In this document: one piece after another, positions 25,669 to 33,078 of the stretch
How the letters are laid out: every line of letters begins with the position of its first letter
Numbering within the stretch: the first letter of the stretch is position 1
Source of the DNA: CAYYUA01 sp964542585
GTDB lineage: Bacteria; Bacteroidota; Bacteroidia; CAILMK01; CAYYUA01
DNA: 64,000 nucleotides
Direction of reading: 5' to 3'
Assembly: GCA_964542585.1 (NCBI GenBank)
Contig: CAZIUI010000003.1
Span: 113,919-177,918 of the forward strand
Program-made: the position numbers and the translations under genes
Notes under the pieces: model-generated
Told to the model about the DNA's origin: nothing
What the model saw: only the letters and a program-made list of their open reading frames with translations
The model's database searches: none

Positions 25669-26760
25669 ATGGCGAGCAATACATTCGGAAGGTATTTTCA
25701 AGTGACCACTTACGGGGAATCTCATGGCCCTAGCATTGGGGTTATTATCGATGGATGCCCAGCCGGCTTACCGCTAGAACACCAAGCCATTCAAGAGGAG
25801 CTTGACAGGCGCAAGCCGGGGCAAAGCAAACTGACAACCCAGAGAAAGGAAGATGAGGAATTTACTGTGGAGGGCGGTATCCATGAAGGCAAGACCCTGG
25901 GTGGCCCGATTGCGATCCGCATTCCTAATGAAGATGCTAAAAGCAAAGATTACCATCGTTTTGAAGACCGTTACCGCCCATCTCATGCAGATTATACCTA
26001 TGACGTTAAATATGGTAACAGGGATTATCGAGGAGGCGGACGATCCTCAGCAAGGGAAACCGCTAATTGGGTGGCAGCAGGTGCTGTGGCTAAACAGCTA
26101 ATTCAACAGCTATTTCCCGGTATAGTCATCCGGGCTTTCGTAACTCAAATTGGACAAGCCCATTTGGGGACGGATTGGGATTCCTGGGATTTAAGCTACG
26201 CAGCTGATGGGTATGTACGGTGTCCTGATCAGGAAGCAGCCCAACAGATGGTGGCCGAAATTGAGCGTGCGCGTAAATCAAAAGATAGCGTTGGGGGCAC
26301 CATTGGCTGTGACGTCAGACCATTACCGGCAGGTTTGGGAGAACCAGTGTTTCATAAGCTTGAAAGTGATCTGGCAGCTGCCATGATAAGTATCAATGCC
26401 AGTAAGGGATTTGAAATTGGAAAGGGTTTCAAGGCATCTGGTATGAGGGGATCAGCGCATAATGACTCTTTCTACTATGATGAAGAAAACGACAATGTAA
26501 GAACAACAACGAACCATGCCGGAGGTACCCTTGGAGGGATAAGCAATGGCGAACCCCTTCAGTTTCAAGTCGCTTTTAAACCGGTTGCCACCATTGCCCA
26601 AGCCCAGTCTACTGTAGATAGCGAAGGAAACACGGTCATGTTAGAAGGGAAAGGCCGTCACGATCCTTGTGTGGTTCCACGGGGTGTTCCTATTGTTGAG
26701 GCCATGACTGCTTTAGTTTTAGCCGATCACGCTCTAGCTAGCCGCCTGAATAAACTTTAG
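25669..26760 (+). CDS. aroC: Chorismate synthase
   Basis: 363 residues, normal length. All family signatures are present: FGRYFQVTTYGESHGPSIG at the start, the RRKPGQSKLTT segment with RKEDE, the RGGGRSSARETANWVAAGAV motif, and the C-terminal GRHDPCVVPRGVPIVEAM with the FMN-site Asp and Arg. It converts EPSP to chorismate using reduced FMN. It is the last gene of the cutA-aroC run; no clear terminator follows. Confidence 0.97.
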   Translation: MASNTFGRYFQVTTYGESHGPSIGVIIDGCPAGLPLEHQAIQEELDRRKPGQSKLTTQRKEDEEFTVEGGIHEGKTLGGPIAIRIPNEDAKSKDYHRFEDRYRPSHADYTYDVKYGNRDYRGGGRSSARETANWVAAGAVAKQLIQQLFPGIVIRAFVTQIGQAHLGTDWDSWDLSYAADGYVRCPDQEAAQQMVAEIERARKSKDSVGGTIGCDVRPLPAGLGEPVFHKLESDLAAAMISINASKGFEIGKGFKASGMRGSAHNDSFYYDEENDNVRTTTNHAGGTLGGISNGEPLQFQVAFKPVATIAQAQSTVDSEGNTVMLEGKGRHDPCVVPRGVPIVEAMTALVLADHALASRLNKL

Positions 26761-26813
26761 AGAAAGTTCCTGTGAAATGTAGATAGCTTCATGAAAGTTA
26801 GCGTCAGCTGTGC

Positions 26814-26957
26814 TTAGGTGGATGATGATAGATAAGAAAGGTATGCATAAATAACAATAACAAGGATAAACAGGAACAGGTAAATAATAAGGTTCCGGTT
26901 GGCTTTTCGCTTTCTATGGCTTCGTTCCTTAAAGTAACCCATATTTATGAAGGTCAT
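26814..26957 (-). CDS. Putative 47-residue single-pass membrane microprotein
   Basis: A short ORF starting at ATG 26957. The N-terminal third is polar and strongly basic (MGYFKERSHRKRKANRN), then one very hydrophobic helix (LIIYLFLFILVIVIYAYL) and a Ser-rich end (SYLSSST), giving a clean N-in topology. It starts 20 bases after the stop of the polyprenyl synthase gene on the same strand, and AAGG sits five bases before the ATG. An alternative start at Met6 would shorten it to 42 residues. I do not recognise the family; coding status is inferred from composition and position only. Confidence 0.5.
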   Translation of the reverse strand: MTFINMGYFKERSHRKRKANRNLIIYLFLFILVIVIYAYLSYLSSST

Positions 26958-26977
26958 TACCTTGAAAAAAGAAAACC

Positions 26978-27952
26978 TTACTTACTGCGTTCGGTCGTGT
27001 AGCGCACCAGGTTTTTCAAGGAATCTTCGTACACACCACTACCCATCTCGTCCAGGATAAGGAAGGCCTCTTCCTGGTATTTGAACATTTTATCCCGGGC
27101 ATAAGCGATACCCCCATGGCTTTTAACAAACTCGACAATCTCTTTTACGCCTTTTCTTTTGTTACCTCGCTTTTCAATGATGCGCTTAACCCTGCGCTGT
27201 TCCTTGGTTTCCACATTTGAAAGGGCATGAATAAGCGGTAAGGTTAGCTTTCGTTCTTTTATATCCGTTCCTTTTGGCTTTCCAATTTTATCATCCCCAT
27301 AGTCAAAAAGGTCATCTTTTATTTGAAAGGCCATGCCGATCTTTTCACCGAATATCCGCATCTTTTCTACCGTTTCCTCGGAAGCTCCTACAGAAGAAGC
27401 ACCAATAGAGCAACAGGAAGCGATCAACGAGGCGGTTTTCATACCGATAATCTCGTAGTAGGTGTCTTCTCCAATGTCCATTGATCTGCTTTTTTCAATC
27501 TGCAGTAATTCTCCTTCACTCATTCGCCTCACAGCATCTGAGGAAATTTGAAGTAAACGGAAGTCTTCGTTATTCAGGGAAAGCAACAACCCTCTTGATA
27601 ACAAATAATCCCCTACCAAAACGGCAATTTTATTTTTCCATAGGGCATTGATGGAAAGCAACCCTCTACGTTCAAATGCATCATCTACAACATCATCATG
27701 GATGAGCGTAGCCGTATGAAGTAGCTCTACTAAAGAAGCTCCCCTGTAAGTTTTATCATTAATCTCACCACAGGTACCGGCCGTTAAGAATACAAACATC
27801 GGGCGCATTTGCTTGCCCTTGTTCTTCACAATGTAGTTCATGACCCGATTGATCAGTGGTACACGAGTTTTCATCGCTTCGTAAAACCGCTTTTCAAACT
27901 CGGCCATTTCAGCTGAAATAGGTGCTTTAACGTCCTTGATGGATAAGCTCAT
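26978..27952 (-). CDS. Polyprenyl (octaprenyl/solanesyl-type) diphosphate synthase
   Basis: 324 residues. First aspartate-rich motif LIHDDVVDDAFERRG (Asp86, Asp87, Asp90) and second motif QIKDDLFDYGDD, with GKQMRPMFVFLTAG (allylic substrate Lys/Arg) and the GKPKGTDIKERKLTLPLIHAL region. Size and motifs place it with long-chain all-trans synthases (IspB-like) that supply the side chain of menaquinone or ubiquinone. The promoter is probably the minus half of the palindrome at 27972-28000. The microprotein ORF follows directly. Confidence 0.92.
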   Translation of the reverse strand: MSLSIKDVKAPISAEMAEFEKRFYEAMKTRVPLINRVMNYIVKNKGKQMRPMFVFLTAGTCGEINDKTYRGASLVELLHTATLIHDDVVDDAFERRGLLSINALWKNKIAVLVGDYLLSRGLLLSLNNEDFRLLQISSDAVRRMSEGELLQIEKSRSMDIGEDTYYEIIGMKTASLIASCCSIGASSVGASEETVEKMRIFGEKIGMAFQIKDDLFDYGDDKIGKPKGTDIKERKLTLPLIHALSNVETKEQRRVKRIIEKRGNKRKGVKEIVEFVKSHGGIAYARDKMFKYQEEAFLILDEMGSGVYEDSLKNLVRYTTERSK

Positions 27953-27971
27953 ACTGTTCGGATTGCGTGCG

Positions 27972-28000
27972 CTACTTTTGTGACAGCATTACAAAAGTAG
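27972..28000. promoter_or_regulatory. Symmetric divergent promoter/palindrome
   Basis: Ten-base perfect arms (CTACTTTTGT and ACAAAAGTAG) flank a 9-base centre. Each arm contains an exact TACTTTTG -7 element, plus strand at 27973-27980 for the cysteine leader/cysM operon and minus strand at 27992-27999 for the polyprenyl synthase. Predicted starts lie within about two bases of each other near 27986, so polymerase binding in the two directions would compete. It could equally be an operator. No good -33 box was seen on either side. Confidence 0.5.
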
Positions 28001-28101
28001 GATTTGTGGAAGCTAAAACACTTTGGCATGCTTGCTGTTTCTTTTTATAGCAAATATGATACAGCTAGAAAATTTAGTCAGCTGAAAACTTCAAATTAAT
28101 A

Positions 28102-28182
28102 ATGCAGGTTTACTTAGCCTACACCTTCGTCAAAATTCTAGCTAACAACTGTTGCTGTTGTTGCTGTGGCTATTTGCCATGA
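28102..28182 (+). CDS. Cysteine-rich leader peptide of the cysM operon attenuator
   Basis: An ORF of 26 codons plus stop. It begins MQVYLAYTFVKILA, and its last part is NNCCCCCCGYLP: six consecutive Cys codons (TGT TGC TGT TGT TGC TGT, 28150-28167). It ends in TGA at 28180-28182. It lies between a promoter candidate and a strong terminator directly upstream of a cysteine synthase-like gene, the arrangement expected of an amino acid attenuator leader peptide (as in his, trp or leu operons, but with Cys as the sensed residue). No Shine-Dalgarno is obvious, which is normal here. Mixed TGT/TGC codons argue against a simple DNA repeat. Confidence 0.85.
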   Translation: MQVYLAYTFVKILANNCCCCCCGYLP

Positions 28183-28257
28183 AGGTGGGGCCTGTTTTAT
28201 AAAATGATTCCGAAATTGTTTAAAAGCCCCACCAAAGTTAAGGTGGGGCTTTTTTTT
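28165..28257 (+). promoter_or_regulatory. Cysteine-responsive transcription attenuator
   Basis: Three competing structures can be drawn. A small hairpin over the end of the leader ORF pairs TGTGGC (28165-28170) with GCCATG (28176-28181), including two wobble pairs. GGTGGGGC at 28184-28191, one base after the leader stop codon, is perfectly complementary to GCCCCACC at 28226-28233 (antiterminator, 8 bp). The same GCCCCACC also pairs with GGTGGGGC at 28242-28249 (terminator). A ribosome stalled at the Cys run would leave 28184-28191 free and favour readthrough; a ribosome reaching the stop codon would cover it and favour termination. The geometry is seen in the sequence; the response to cysteine is inferred. 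Confidence 0.82.
28222..28257 (+). terminator. Intrinsic terminator between leader peptide and cysM
   Basis: A perfect 12-bp stem (28222-28233 with 28242-28253), an 8-base loop and a T run to 28257. The cysM-like ATG follows at 28264, so any cysM mRNA from the upstream promoter must read through it. Confidence 0.93.
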
Positions 28258-28263
28258 AGATGA

Positions 28264-29223
28264 ATGTTAAAAATAGCTGGTGTGAAAGCTACCGATACCT
28301 ATCAAAACCTGGAAGCTCAAATAAAAAAACTGGAGCCCTTTATTGGGCATACGCCACTTTATCCCTTACACAACTTGCTGCCCAATCCGAAAGTCAATTT
28401 CTACGCTAAGCTAGAATGGCAGCAGTTAGGTGGTAGCGTAAAGGCAAGGCCTGCATTTCAAATAATGAAAGAGGCCATTAGGGAGGGCTCCCTGCATAGT
28501 GGTAAAGAATTACTGGATGCCAGTAGTGGTAATACGGGAATCGCTTATGCAGCTGCTGCACGGTCAATGGGCCTTCGCTTATCACTTTGTATGCCCGAGA
28601 ATGCATCTGATGAACGTAAGCTATTCCTGAGTGCTCTTGGAGCCCATCTGATCTACACCCCTGCTCAGGGTTCCACAGATGAAGCACAGGAGAAAGCTTT
28701 GGCTTTAACAAAACGATATCCTGATGTGTACTACTATGCGGACCAATATGGCAATGATGCTAATTGGCGAGGTCACTACGAAACAACAGCCAGGGAGATT
28801 CTTGAACAGACCAATTACGAGATGACCCACCTAGCCGTGGGACTGGGGACAACTGGAACATTCATTGGAACAGGCCGCGGATTAAAGGCTTATAGCTCTG
28901 ATATCAAACTAGTTGGTCTTCATCCCGAAACCGCAATGCATGGTTTAGAGGGTTGGAAGCACCTGGAAACCGCTAAGGTGCCAACTTTTTATGATGCCGA
29001 CCTTGCAGATGAAAACCGAAGTGTGAGTAGTGAAGAAGCTTACGAGTGGGTAAAAATGGCAGCAGATAAAGAAGGCTTGCTTATTAGCCCTTCAGCAGCT
29101 GCTAATCTGGCCGGCGCTTATGAGGTAGCAAGCGAATTGGAAGAAGGGACAGTTGTGACAGTTTTCCCTGATGGTATTGAAAAATACGGTGATGCTGCAC
29201 AAACCATTTTTAATCAACCATAA
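28264..29223 (+). CDS. cysM: Cysteine synthase, CysM type (CysO-thiocarboxylate dependent by context)
   Basis: 319 residues, fold type II PLP enzyme. PLP lysine Lys60 in GGSVKARPAF, substrate loop DASSGNTG (85-92), MPENASDERK, the PLP-phosphate loop GLGTTGT, and the C-terminal SPSAAANLAG. MPENxSxER and DQYGNDANWRGHY resemble the mycobacterial CysM branch more than CysK. In Mycobacterium tuberculosis that enzyme uses O-phosphoserine with the CysO thiocarboxylate. The next three genes encode exactly the partners needed (JAMM protease, CysO, MoeZ). By eye I do not find the Arg assigned to O-phosphoserine binding at the same place (a Lys is nearby in LEGWKHLE), so the acceptor amino acid is open. 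The start follows the attenuator terminator directly; a GTG at 28282 is an alternative. Confidence 0.92.
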   Translation: MLKIAGVKATDTYQNLEAQIKKLEPFIGHTPLYPLHNLLPNPKVNFYAKLEWQQLGGSVKARPAFQIMKEAIREGSLHSGKELLDASSGNTGIAYAAAARSMGLRLSLCMPENASDERKLFLSALGAHLIYTPAQGSTDEAQEKALALTKRYPDVYYYADQYGNDANWRGHYETTAREILEQTNYEMTHLAVGLGTTGTFIGTGRGLKAYSSDIKLVGLHPETAMHGLEGWKHLETAKVPTFYDADLADENRSVSSEEAYEWVKMAADKEGLLISPSAAANLAGAYEVASELEEGTVVTVFPDGIEKYGDAAQTIFNQP

Positions 29224-29241
29224 AAAGACAAAAAGAGGATT

Positions 29242-29685
29242 ATGGCTATTCAATTAGACAAAGAAGTTGAGCAGATTATTCGGGAACATGCCAGAAGCGT
29301 ATATCCGGAGGAATGTGCGGGTGCCCTTTTCGCTAAACTTGACAGCGATGAAAGGGTCATCATTGAGTCCATGAAGTTAGATAATGCCGATGATGAAGAA
29401 AGCCGAAAACGGAATTTTGAAATATCCCCTGAAGACTACATGAAAGCGGAAAAATACGCTGATGAGTCTAATATGGTGCTAGCTGGCATTTATCACTCTC
29501 ACCCTGACAATCCTGCGGTACCTTCTCAAAAAGATCTCATGAAAGCCATGCCGGTTTTTTCCTACGTCATCATTAGCGTTAAAAATGGTGAGCAAGCTGA
29601 GTTAAGGTCATGGATCATAAACAAACAGGGGCTATTTGAAGAAGAAACAGTAGAAAGTCTTGAGGAGAGACAACCCAATTTGTAA
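29242..29685 (+). CDS. mec: JAMM/MPN+ metalloprotease, Mec+-like (releases cysteine from CysO-Cys)
   Basis: 147 residues of peptidase family M67. The zinc site is complete: Glu23 in YPEECAGALF, then YHSHPDNPAVPSQKD giving His85, His87, Ser95 and Asp98 (JAMM motif). In mycobacteria the Mec+ protein hydrolyses the CysO-Cys peptide bond to free cysteine and restore the CysO Gly-Gly end. It lies 18 bases after cysM and 21 before cysO. Function is by family plus context. Confidence 0.9.
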   Translation: MAIQLDKEVEQIIREHARSVYPEECAGALFAKLDSDERVIIESMKLDNADDEESRKRNFEISPEDYMKAEKYADESNMVLAGIYHSHPDNPAVPSQKDLMKAMPVFSYVIISVKNGEQAELRSWIINKQGLFEEETVESLEERQPNL

Positions 29686-29706
29686 AACATTGAAAAAAAG
29701 TAACTT

Positions 29707-29979
29707 ATGGCAACTATTCAAATTCCAACACCGCTTAGGAAGTTTACGAATAATAATTCCAAATATGAGACAGATAAGGCAACTGTAGCGGATGCCATAC
29801 ACGATTTAATCAATACCTATCCAGACCTCAAGGAGAACCTATTGGACGAGGAGGGTAATATACGCTCTTTTGTCAATGTGTTCGTGGATGAGACCAACAT
29901 TAAGTCGCTTGAAAAGGAGCAAACCTCCGTTAAGCCTGACCAAACAATCAATTTGATACCGGCTATTGCTGGGGGTTAA
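29707..29979 (+). CDS. cysO: CysO-like sulfur carrier protein (ThiS/MoaD fold)
   Basis: 90 residues with a ubiquitin-like beta-grasp pattern (ATIQIPTPLRKFTNN, VADAIHDLINTYPDLKENLLD, then IRSFVNVFVDETNI) ending exactly in Gly-Gly (LIPAIAGG). The terminal Gly is adenylated and converted to a thiocarboxylate by a MoeB/MoeZ-type enzyme encoded next. Length and end match CysO more than ThiS (about 66) or MoaD (about 81). It sits between the JAMM protease and moeZ, 43 bases from the latter. Confidence 0.93.
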   Translation: MATIQIPTPLRKFTNNNSKYETDKATVADAIHDLINTYPDLKENLLDEEGNIRSFVNVFVDETNIKSLEKEQTSVKPDQTINLIPAIAGG

Positions 29980-30022
29980 GTTTTATTCTGAACATTCTTG
30001 ATAAACCAAAAAGCATTGAATT

Positions 30023-31201
30023 ATGACCCAAAATAATGGTAGCAATTTGTTTACTAATAAGGAATTGGCGCGTTACAGCCGCCATGTCACCATCCCTGAG
30101 TTTGGAAGAGAAGGCCAGGAGCGCTTAAAGCGTAGCAAAGTTTTAGTTATTGGTACCGGCGGATTGGGAGCTCCTGCACTGCTGTATTTAACAGCTGCAG
30201 GAGTAGGTGAAATTGGAATTGTGGATTTTGACAAAGTTGAGGATAGCAACCTTCAGCGCCAGGTTTTATTTGGTACCGAAGATATTGGCCGGCCCAAAAC
30301 GGAAGTGGCAAAACAAAAACTGGAGAACCTCAACCCCAATGTTCAGATCAACATCCATGAAACCCAGTTAACTTCTGATAATGCCCTTGAGATTTTAAGG
30401 GGCTATGACATTGTAGCTGATGGGACGGATAATTTTCCCACCCGCTACTTAGTGAATGACGCCAGCGTTTTTGCTGGCGTTCCAAACGTCTACGCTTCCA
30501 TTTTCCGGTTTGAAGGCCAAGCTTCGGTATTTAATTACACCGATTCGCAGGGAGTTACAGGTCCCAATTATCGAGACCTTTACCCTAGCCCACCTCCTCC
30601 TGGTTTGGTTCCTTCATGCGCTGAAGGTGGTGTTTTAGGCGTTCTTCCTGGCATCATTGGCAGTATTCAAGCTACAGAGGTAATCAAGATCCTCAGCGGA
30701 GCAGGAGAACCCTTATCTGGTCGCTTTTTCATCTTTGATGCCCTGAACTTTGAGACGCGCACCCTTAAAGTTGAAAAAGATCCTGAGAACCCCTTGACCG
30801 GTGAAAACCCTAGCCAGACGGGACTGATTGATTATGAGGAATTCTGTGGGATTACTCCGGCACATGAACAAGAAGAATCCGAAGTGCCCGAAGTTACACC
30901 AGAATATTTAGCTAACCGGCTTAATAATGGATCACCCATAAAAGTCATTGATGTACGGGAACCCCATGAGTACGAAATTGCTAACATTGATGGAGAGCTG
31001 ATACCCTTGGGGCAAATTGATTCTTACGTAGATCAAATTCCCAAAGATCAGGAAGTAGTGGTTCATTGCCGCAGTGGTAAACGTAGTGCTGATGCCATCA
31101 AAAAGCTTAAGTCGCAATATGGGTACAATAACCTTTATAACCTAAAAGGAGGCATCCTGGCTTATGCAGAAGAAGTAGATGAGTCGCTGGCTACTTATTA
31201 A
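30023..31201 (+). CDS. moeZ: MoeZ-type adenylyltransferase/sulfurtransferase (ThiF domain plus rhodanese)
   Basis: 392 residues. The N-terminal E1-like domain has LVIGTGGLGAPALLYL (41-56), the DFDKVEDSNLQRQVLFG ATP/Mg region, ADGTDNFPTRYLVND and the conserved Cys199 in VPSCAEGGVLGVLPG. The C-terminal rhodanese domain (about 291-385) carries the active Cys349 in VVHCRSGKRS. It activates the CysO C-terminus as acyl-adenylate and transfers sulfur to form the thiocarboxylate. The zinc CxxC pairs of E. coli MoeB are not evident. It is the last gene of the cys operon, followed by a strong bidirectional terminator. Confidence 0.93.
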   Translation: MTQNNGSNLFTNKELARYSRHVTIPEFGREGQERLKRSKVLVIGTGGLGAPALLYLTAAGVGEIGIVDFDKVEDSNLQRQVLFGTEDIGRPKTEVAKQKLENLNPNVQINIHETQLTSDNALEILRGYDIVADGTDNFPTRYLVNDASVFAGVPNVYASIFRFEGQASVFNYTDSQGVTGPNYRDLYPSPPPPGLVPSCAEGGVLGVLPGIIGSIQATEVIKILSGAGEPLSGRFFIFDALNFETRTLKVEKDPENPLTGENPSQTGLIDYEEFCGITPAHEQEESEVPEVTPEYLANRLNNGSPIKVIDVREPHEYEIANIDGELIPLGQIDSYVDQIPKDQEVVVHCRSGKRSADAIKKLKSQYGYNNLYNLKGGILAYAEEVDESLATY

Positions 31202-31232
31202 TAACCTTCTGATGTTCAGATGAATTGAAGGG

Positions 31233-31268
31233 AAAAGCGGATGTATCAAAAGTACATCCGCTTTTTTT
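31233..31268. terminator. Bidirectional terminator between moeZ and rho
   Basis: A perfect 13-bp stem (31233-31245 with 31253-31265: AAAAGCGGATGTA and its complement) with a 7-base loop. T runs follow on the plus side and an A run precedes it, so it can serve both convergent genes; its right end overlaps the rho stop codon by two bases. Confidence 0.92.
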
Positions 31269-33078
31269 ATCCATTCATGGATTCCATGAACTCTAAATTG
31301 GATTCGGTTCCTTTTAGTCGGTCCAACAAGAAGTTTACGGCCTCTTCCGAGGTCATGTCCGAGAGGTGATGACGCAAGATCATGGTTCGGCGCTGGGTAA
31401 AATCATCCTGCAGTAATTCTGACCTTCTTGTGCTGGATGCTGGGATATCGATAGCCGGGTAAATACCCTTGTTAGAGAGCTTCCGGTCCAGCTGTAGCTC
31501 CATGTTACCCGTTCCTTTGAATTCTTCAAAGATTACTTCATCCATGCGGGATCCGGTATCAATCAAAGCCGTAGAAAGAATAGTTAGCGAGCCGCCGGCT
31601 TCCATATTCCGGGCTGCTCCAAAGAAACGCTTGGGCTTTTGGAGGGCATGCGCATCAACACCACCACTAAGTACTTTCCCCGAAGCAGGGGCCACTGTGT
31701 TAAATGCCCTGGCAAGTCGGGTGATAGAGTCAAGCAGAATCATCACATCGTGGCCGGATTCCACCATCCGCTTGGCCTTTTCCAGAACCAGATTAGCTAC
31801 TTTTACGTGTCGCTCGGCCGGCTCGTCAAAAGTAGACGAAATGACCTCCCCATTCACATTACGAGCCATATCGGTGACCTCCTCAGGCCGTTCATCAATC
31901 AAAAGGATGATCATGTAAGTTTCAGGATGGTTGTCCGCTACCACATTCGCTATTTGCTGCAGTAGGAGCGTCTTACCTGTCTTGGGTTGAGATACAATTA
32001 AGCCTCGCTGTCCCTTACCAATTGGAGCAAACAGGTCCAGGATTCTTGTAGAGTACCGATCCGGCCTGCTTTCCATATTAAATTTTTCCTGCGGGAAAAG
32101 TGGCGTTAAATGCTCAAATGCACTTCGATCACGGACTTCACCCGGTGGTCGGCCATTGATAGATTGCAATTTGATAAGGGCAAAATACTTTTCCCCTTCT
32201 TTAGGCGGCCGAATGGAGCCCAGAATGGTATCTCCTGTTTTGAGCCCAAATAATTTGATCTGGGAAGGTGAGACATAAACATCATCTGGCGAAGACATGT
32301 AGTTATAATCAGCAGAACGTAAAAATCCATACCCCTCTTGCATAGCCTCGAGCATGCCTTCGTTATCCACAACGCCATCAAAGTCAAAATTAGGGGGCGG
32401 CATTTTTACTTTTTCCTTATTAACCTGTATTTGTTCAGCCTTGGCTTGAGAAGACGGCTTTACGGGTGCACTGTTACCGGATTGCTTTCGATTTTGCGCT
32501 GCATTATCGGCTACATTATCAGGCTTAGCAGTTTTATCAGAAGTAGAGGCATCATCATCTGAAGACTCCTTTTTGCGGTTGAATCGTTTTCGCTTGCGTT
32601 TTTTCTCTTGCTGTTCCTCTTCGCTTTCAAAGTTTTCCTCTTCTTCCGCTGCTGCTTTTGATCCTTTAGCCGAAATCGCATCATCTGCATCGGCTTTACC
32701 GGATTTTTTGCCCGATTGAGCGTTAGACGCGTCTTCCTGTTGAGAAGAAGCGGTTTGCTCTTTGGCCACAGGCGTTGATTGTTCAGTAGTCTGGTCTGAA
32801 CTTTTAGATTGAGCTGATGTATCTTCTTGGATAGCGGATTTTGAACCTTGTTGATTAGAATCCTTGTTAGATAAATCTTTAGATTGCGGATCATCATCTG
32901 GTAAATCTTCAACTTTGCCCACAGTAAGCCCCTTACTCTCAAGCTCTATTTGGTACTCCATTATGAGCTCGATAAGGTCTGTTCTGGCATAATGCCTGTA
33001 TTTCGGTATATTCAATTCTTTGGCCACCTTATCCAGATTGGATTTCTCCATCGCACTCAGCTCATGAAAATCGTACAT
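31267..33078 (-). CDS. rho: Transcription termination factor Rho with long disordered insertion
   Basis: 603 residues against about 420 in E. coli. The N-terminal Rho_N helix domain is at 1-50 (MYDFHELSAMEKSNLDKVAKELN). Residues ~55-235 form a low-complexity insertion: Ser/Gln/Asp-rich, then an acidic block, then a strongly basic patch (EKKRKRKRFNRKKE). The RNA-binding cold-shock-like domain follows (GYGFLRSADYNYMSSPDDVYVS), then the RecA-type motor with Walker A SQPKTGKT (about 365), Walker B MIILLIDERPEEVTDM and the Q/R-loop region SGGVDAHALQKPKRFFGAARN. Such insertions are common in Bacteroidota Rho and can promote phase separation. The 414-base region upstream may hold an autoregulatory leader. 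Confidence 0.96.
   Translation of the reverse strand: MYDFHELSAMEKSNLDKVAKELNIPKYRHYARTDLIELIMEYQIELESKGLTVGKVEDLPDDDPQSKDLSNKDSNQQGSKSAIQEDTSAQSKSSDQTTEQSTPVAKEQTASSQQEDASNAQSGKKSGKADADDAISAKGSKAAAEEEENFESEEEQQEKKRKRKRFNRKKESSDDDASTSDKTAKPDNVADNAAQNRKQSGNSAPVKPSSQAKAEQIQVNKEKVKMPPPNFDFDGVVDNEGMLEAMQEGYGFLRSADYNYMSSPDDVYVSPSQIKLFGLKTGDTILGSIRPPKEGEKYFALIKLQSINGRPPGEVRDRSAFEHLTPLFPQEKFNMESRPDRYSTRILDLFAPIGKGQRGLIVSQPKTGKTLLLQQIANVVADNHPETYMIILLIDERPEEVTDMARNVNGEVISSTFDEPAERHVKVANLVLEKAKRMVESGHDVMILLDSITRLARAFNTVAPASGKVLSGGVDAHALQKPKRFFGAARNMEAGGSLTILSTALIDTGSRMDEVIFEEFKGTGNMELQLDRKLSNKGIYPAIDIPASSTRRSELLQDDFTQRRTMILRHHLSDMTSEEAVNFLLDRLKGTESNLEFMESMNG

Noticed and set aside
28150..28167. TGT/TGC run as a simple microsatellite rather than codons
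   Set aside because: The run alternates TGT and TGC, is in frame within an ORF with start and stop, and is correctly spaced to an antiterminator and terminator in front of a cysteine gene; a chance repeat would not give this layout.
31469..31918. 149-codon plus-strand ORF over rho
   Set aside because: Antisense to conserved Rho motor motifs; arises from codon bias.
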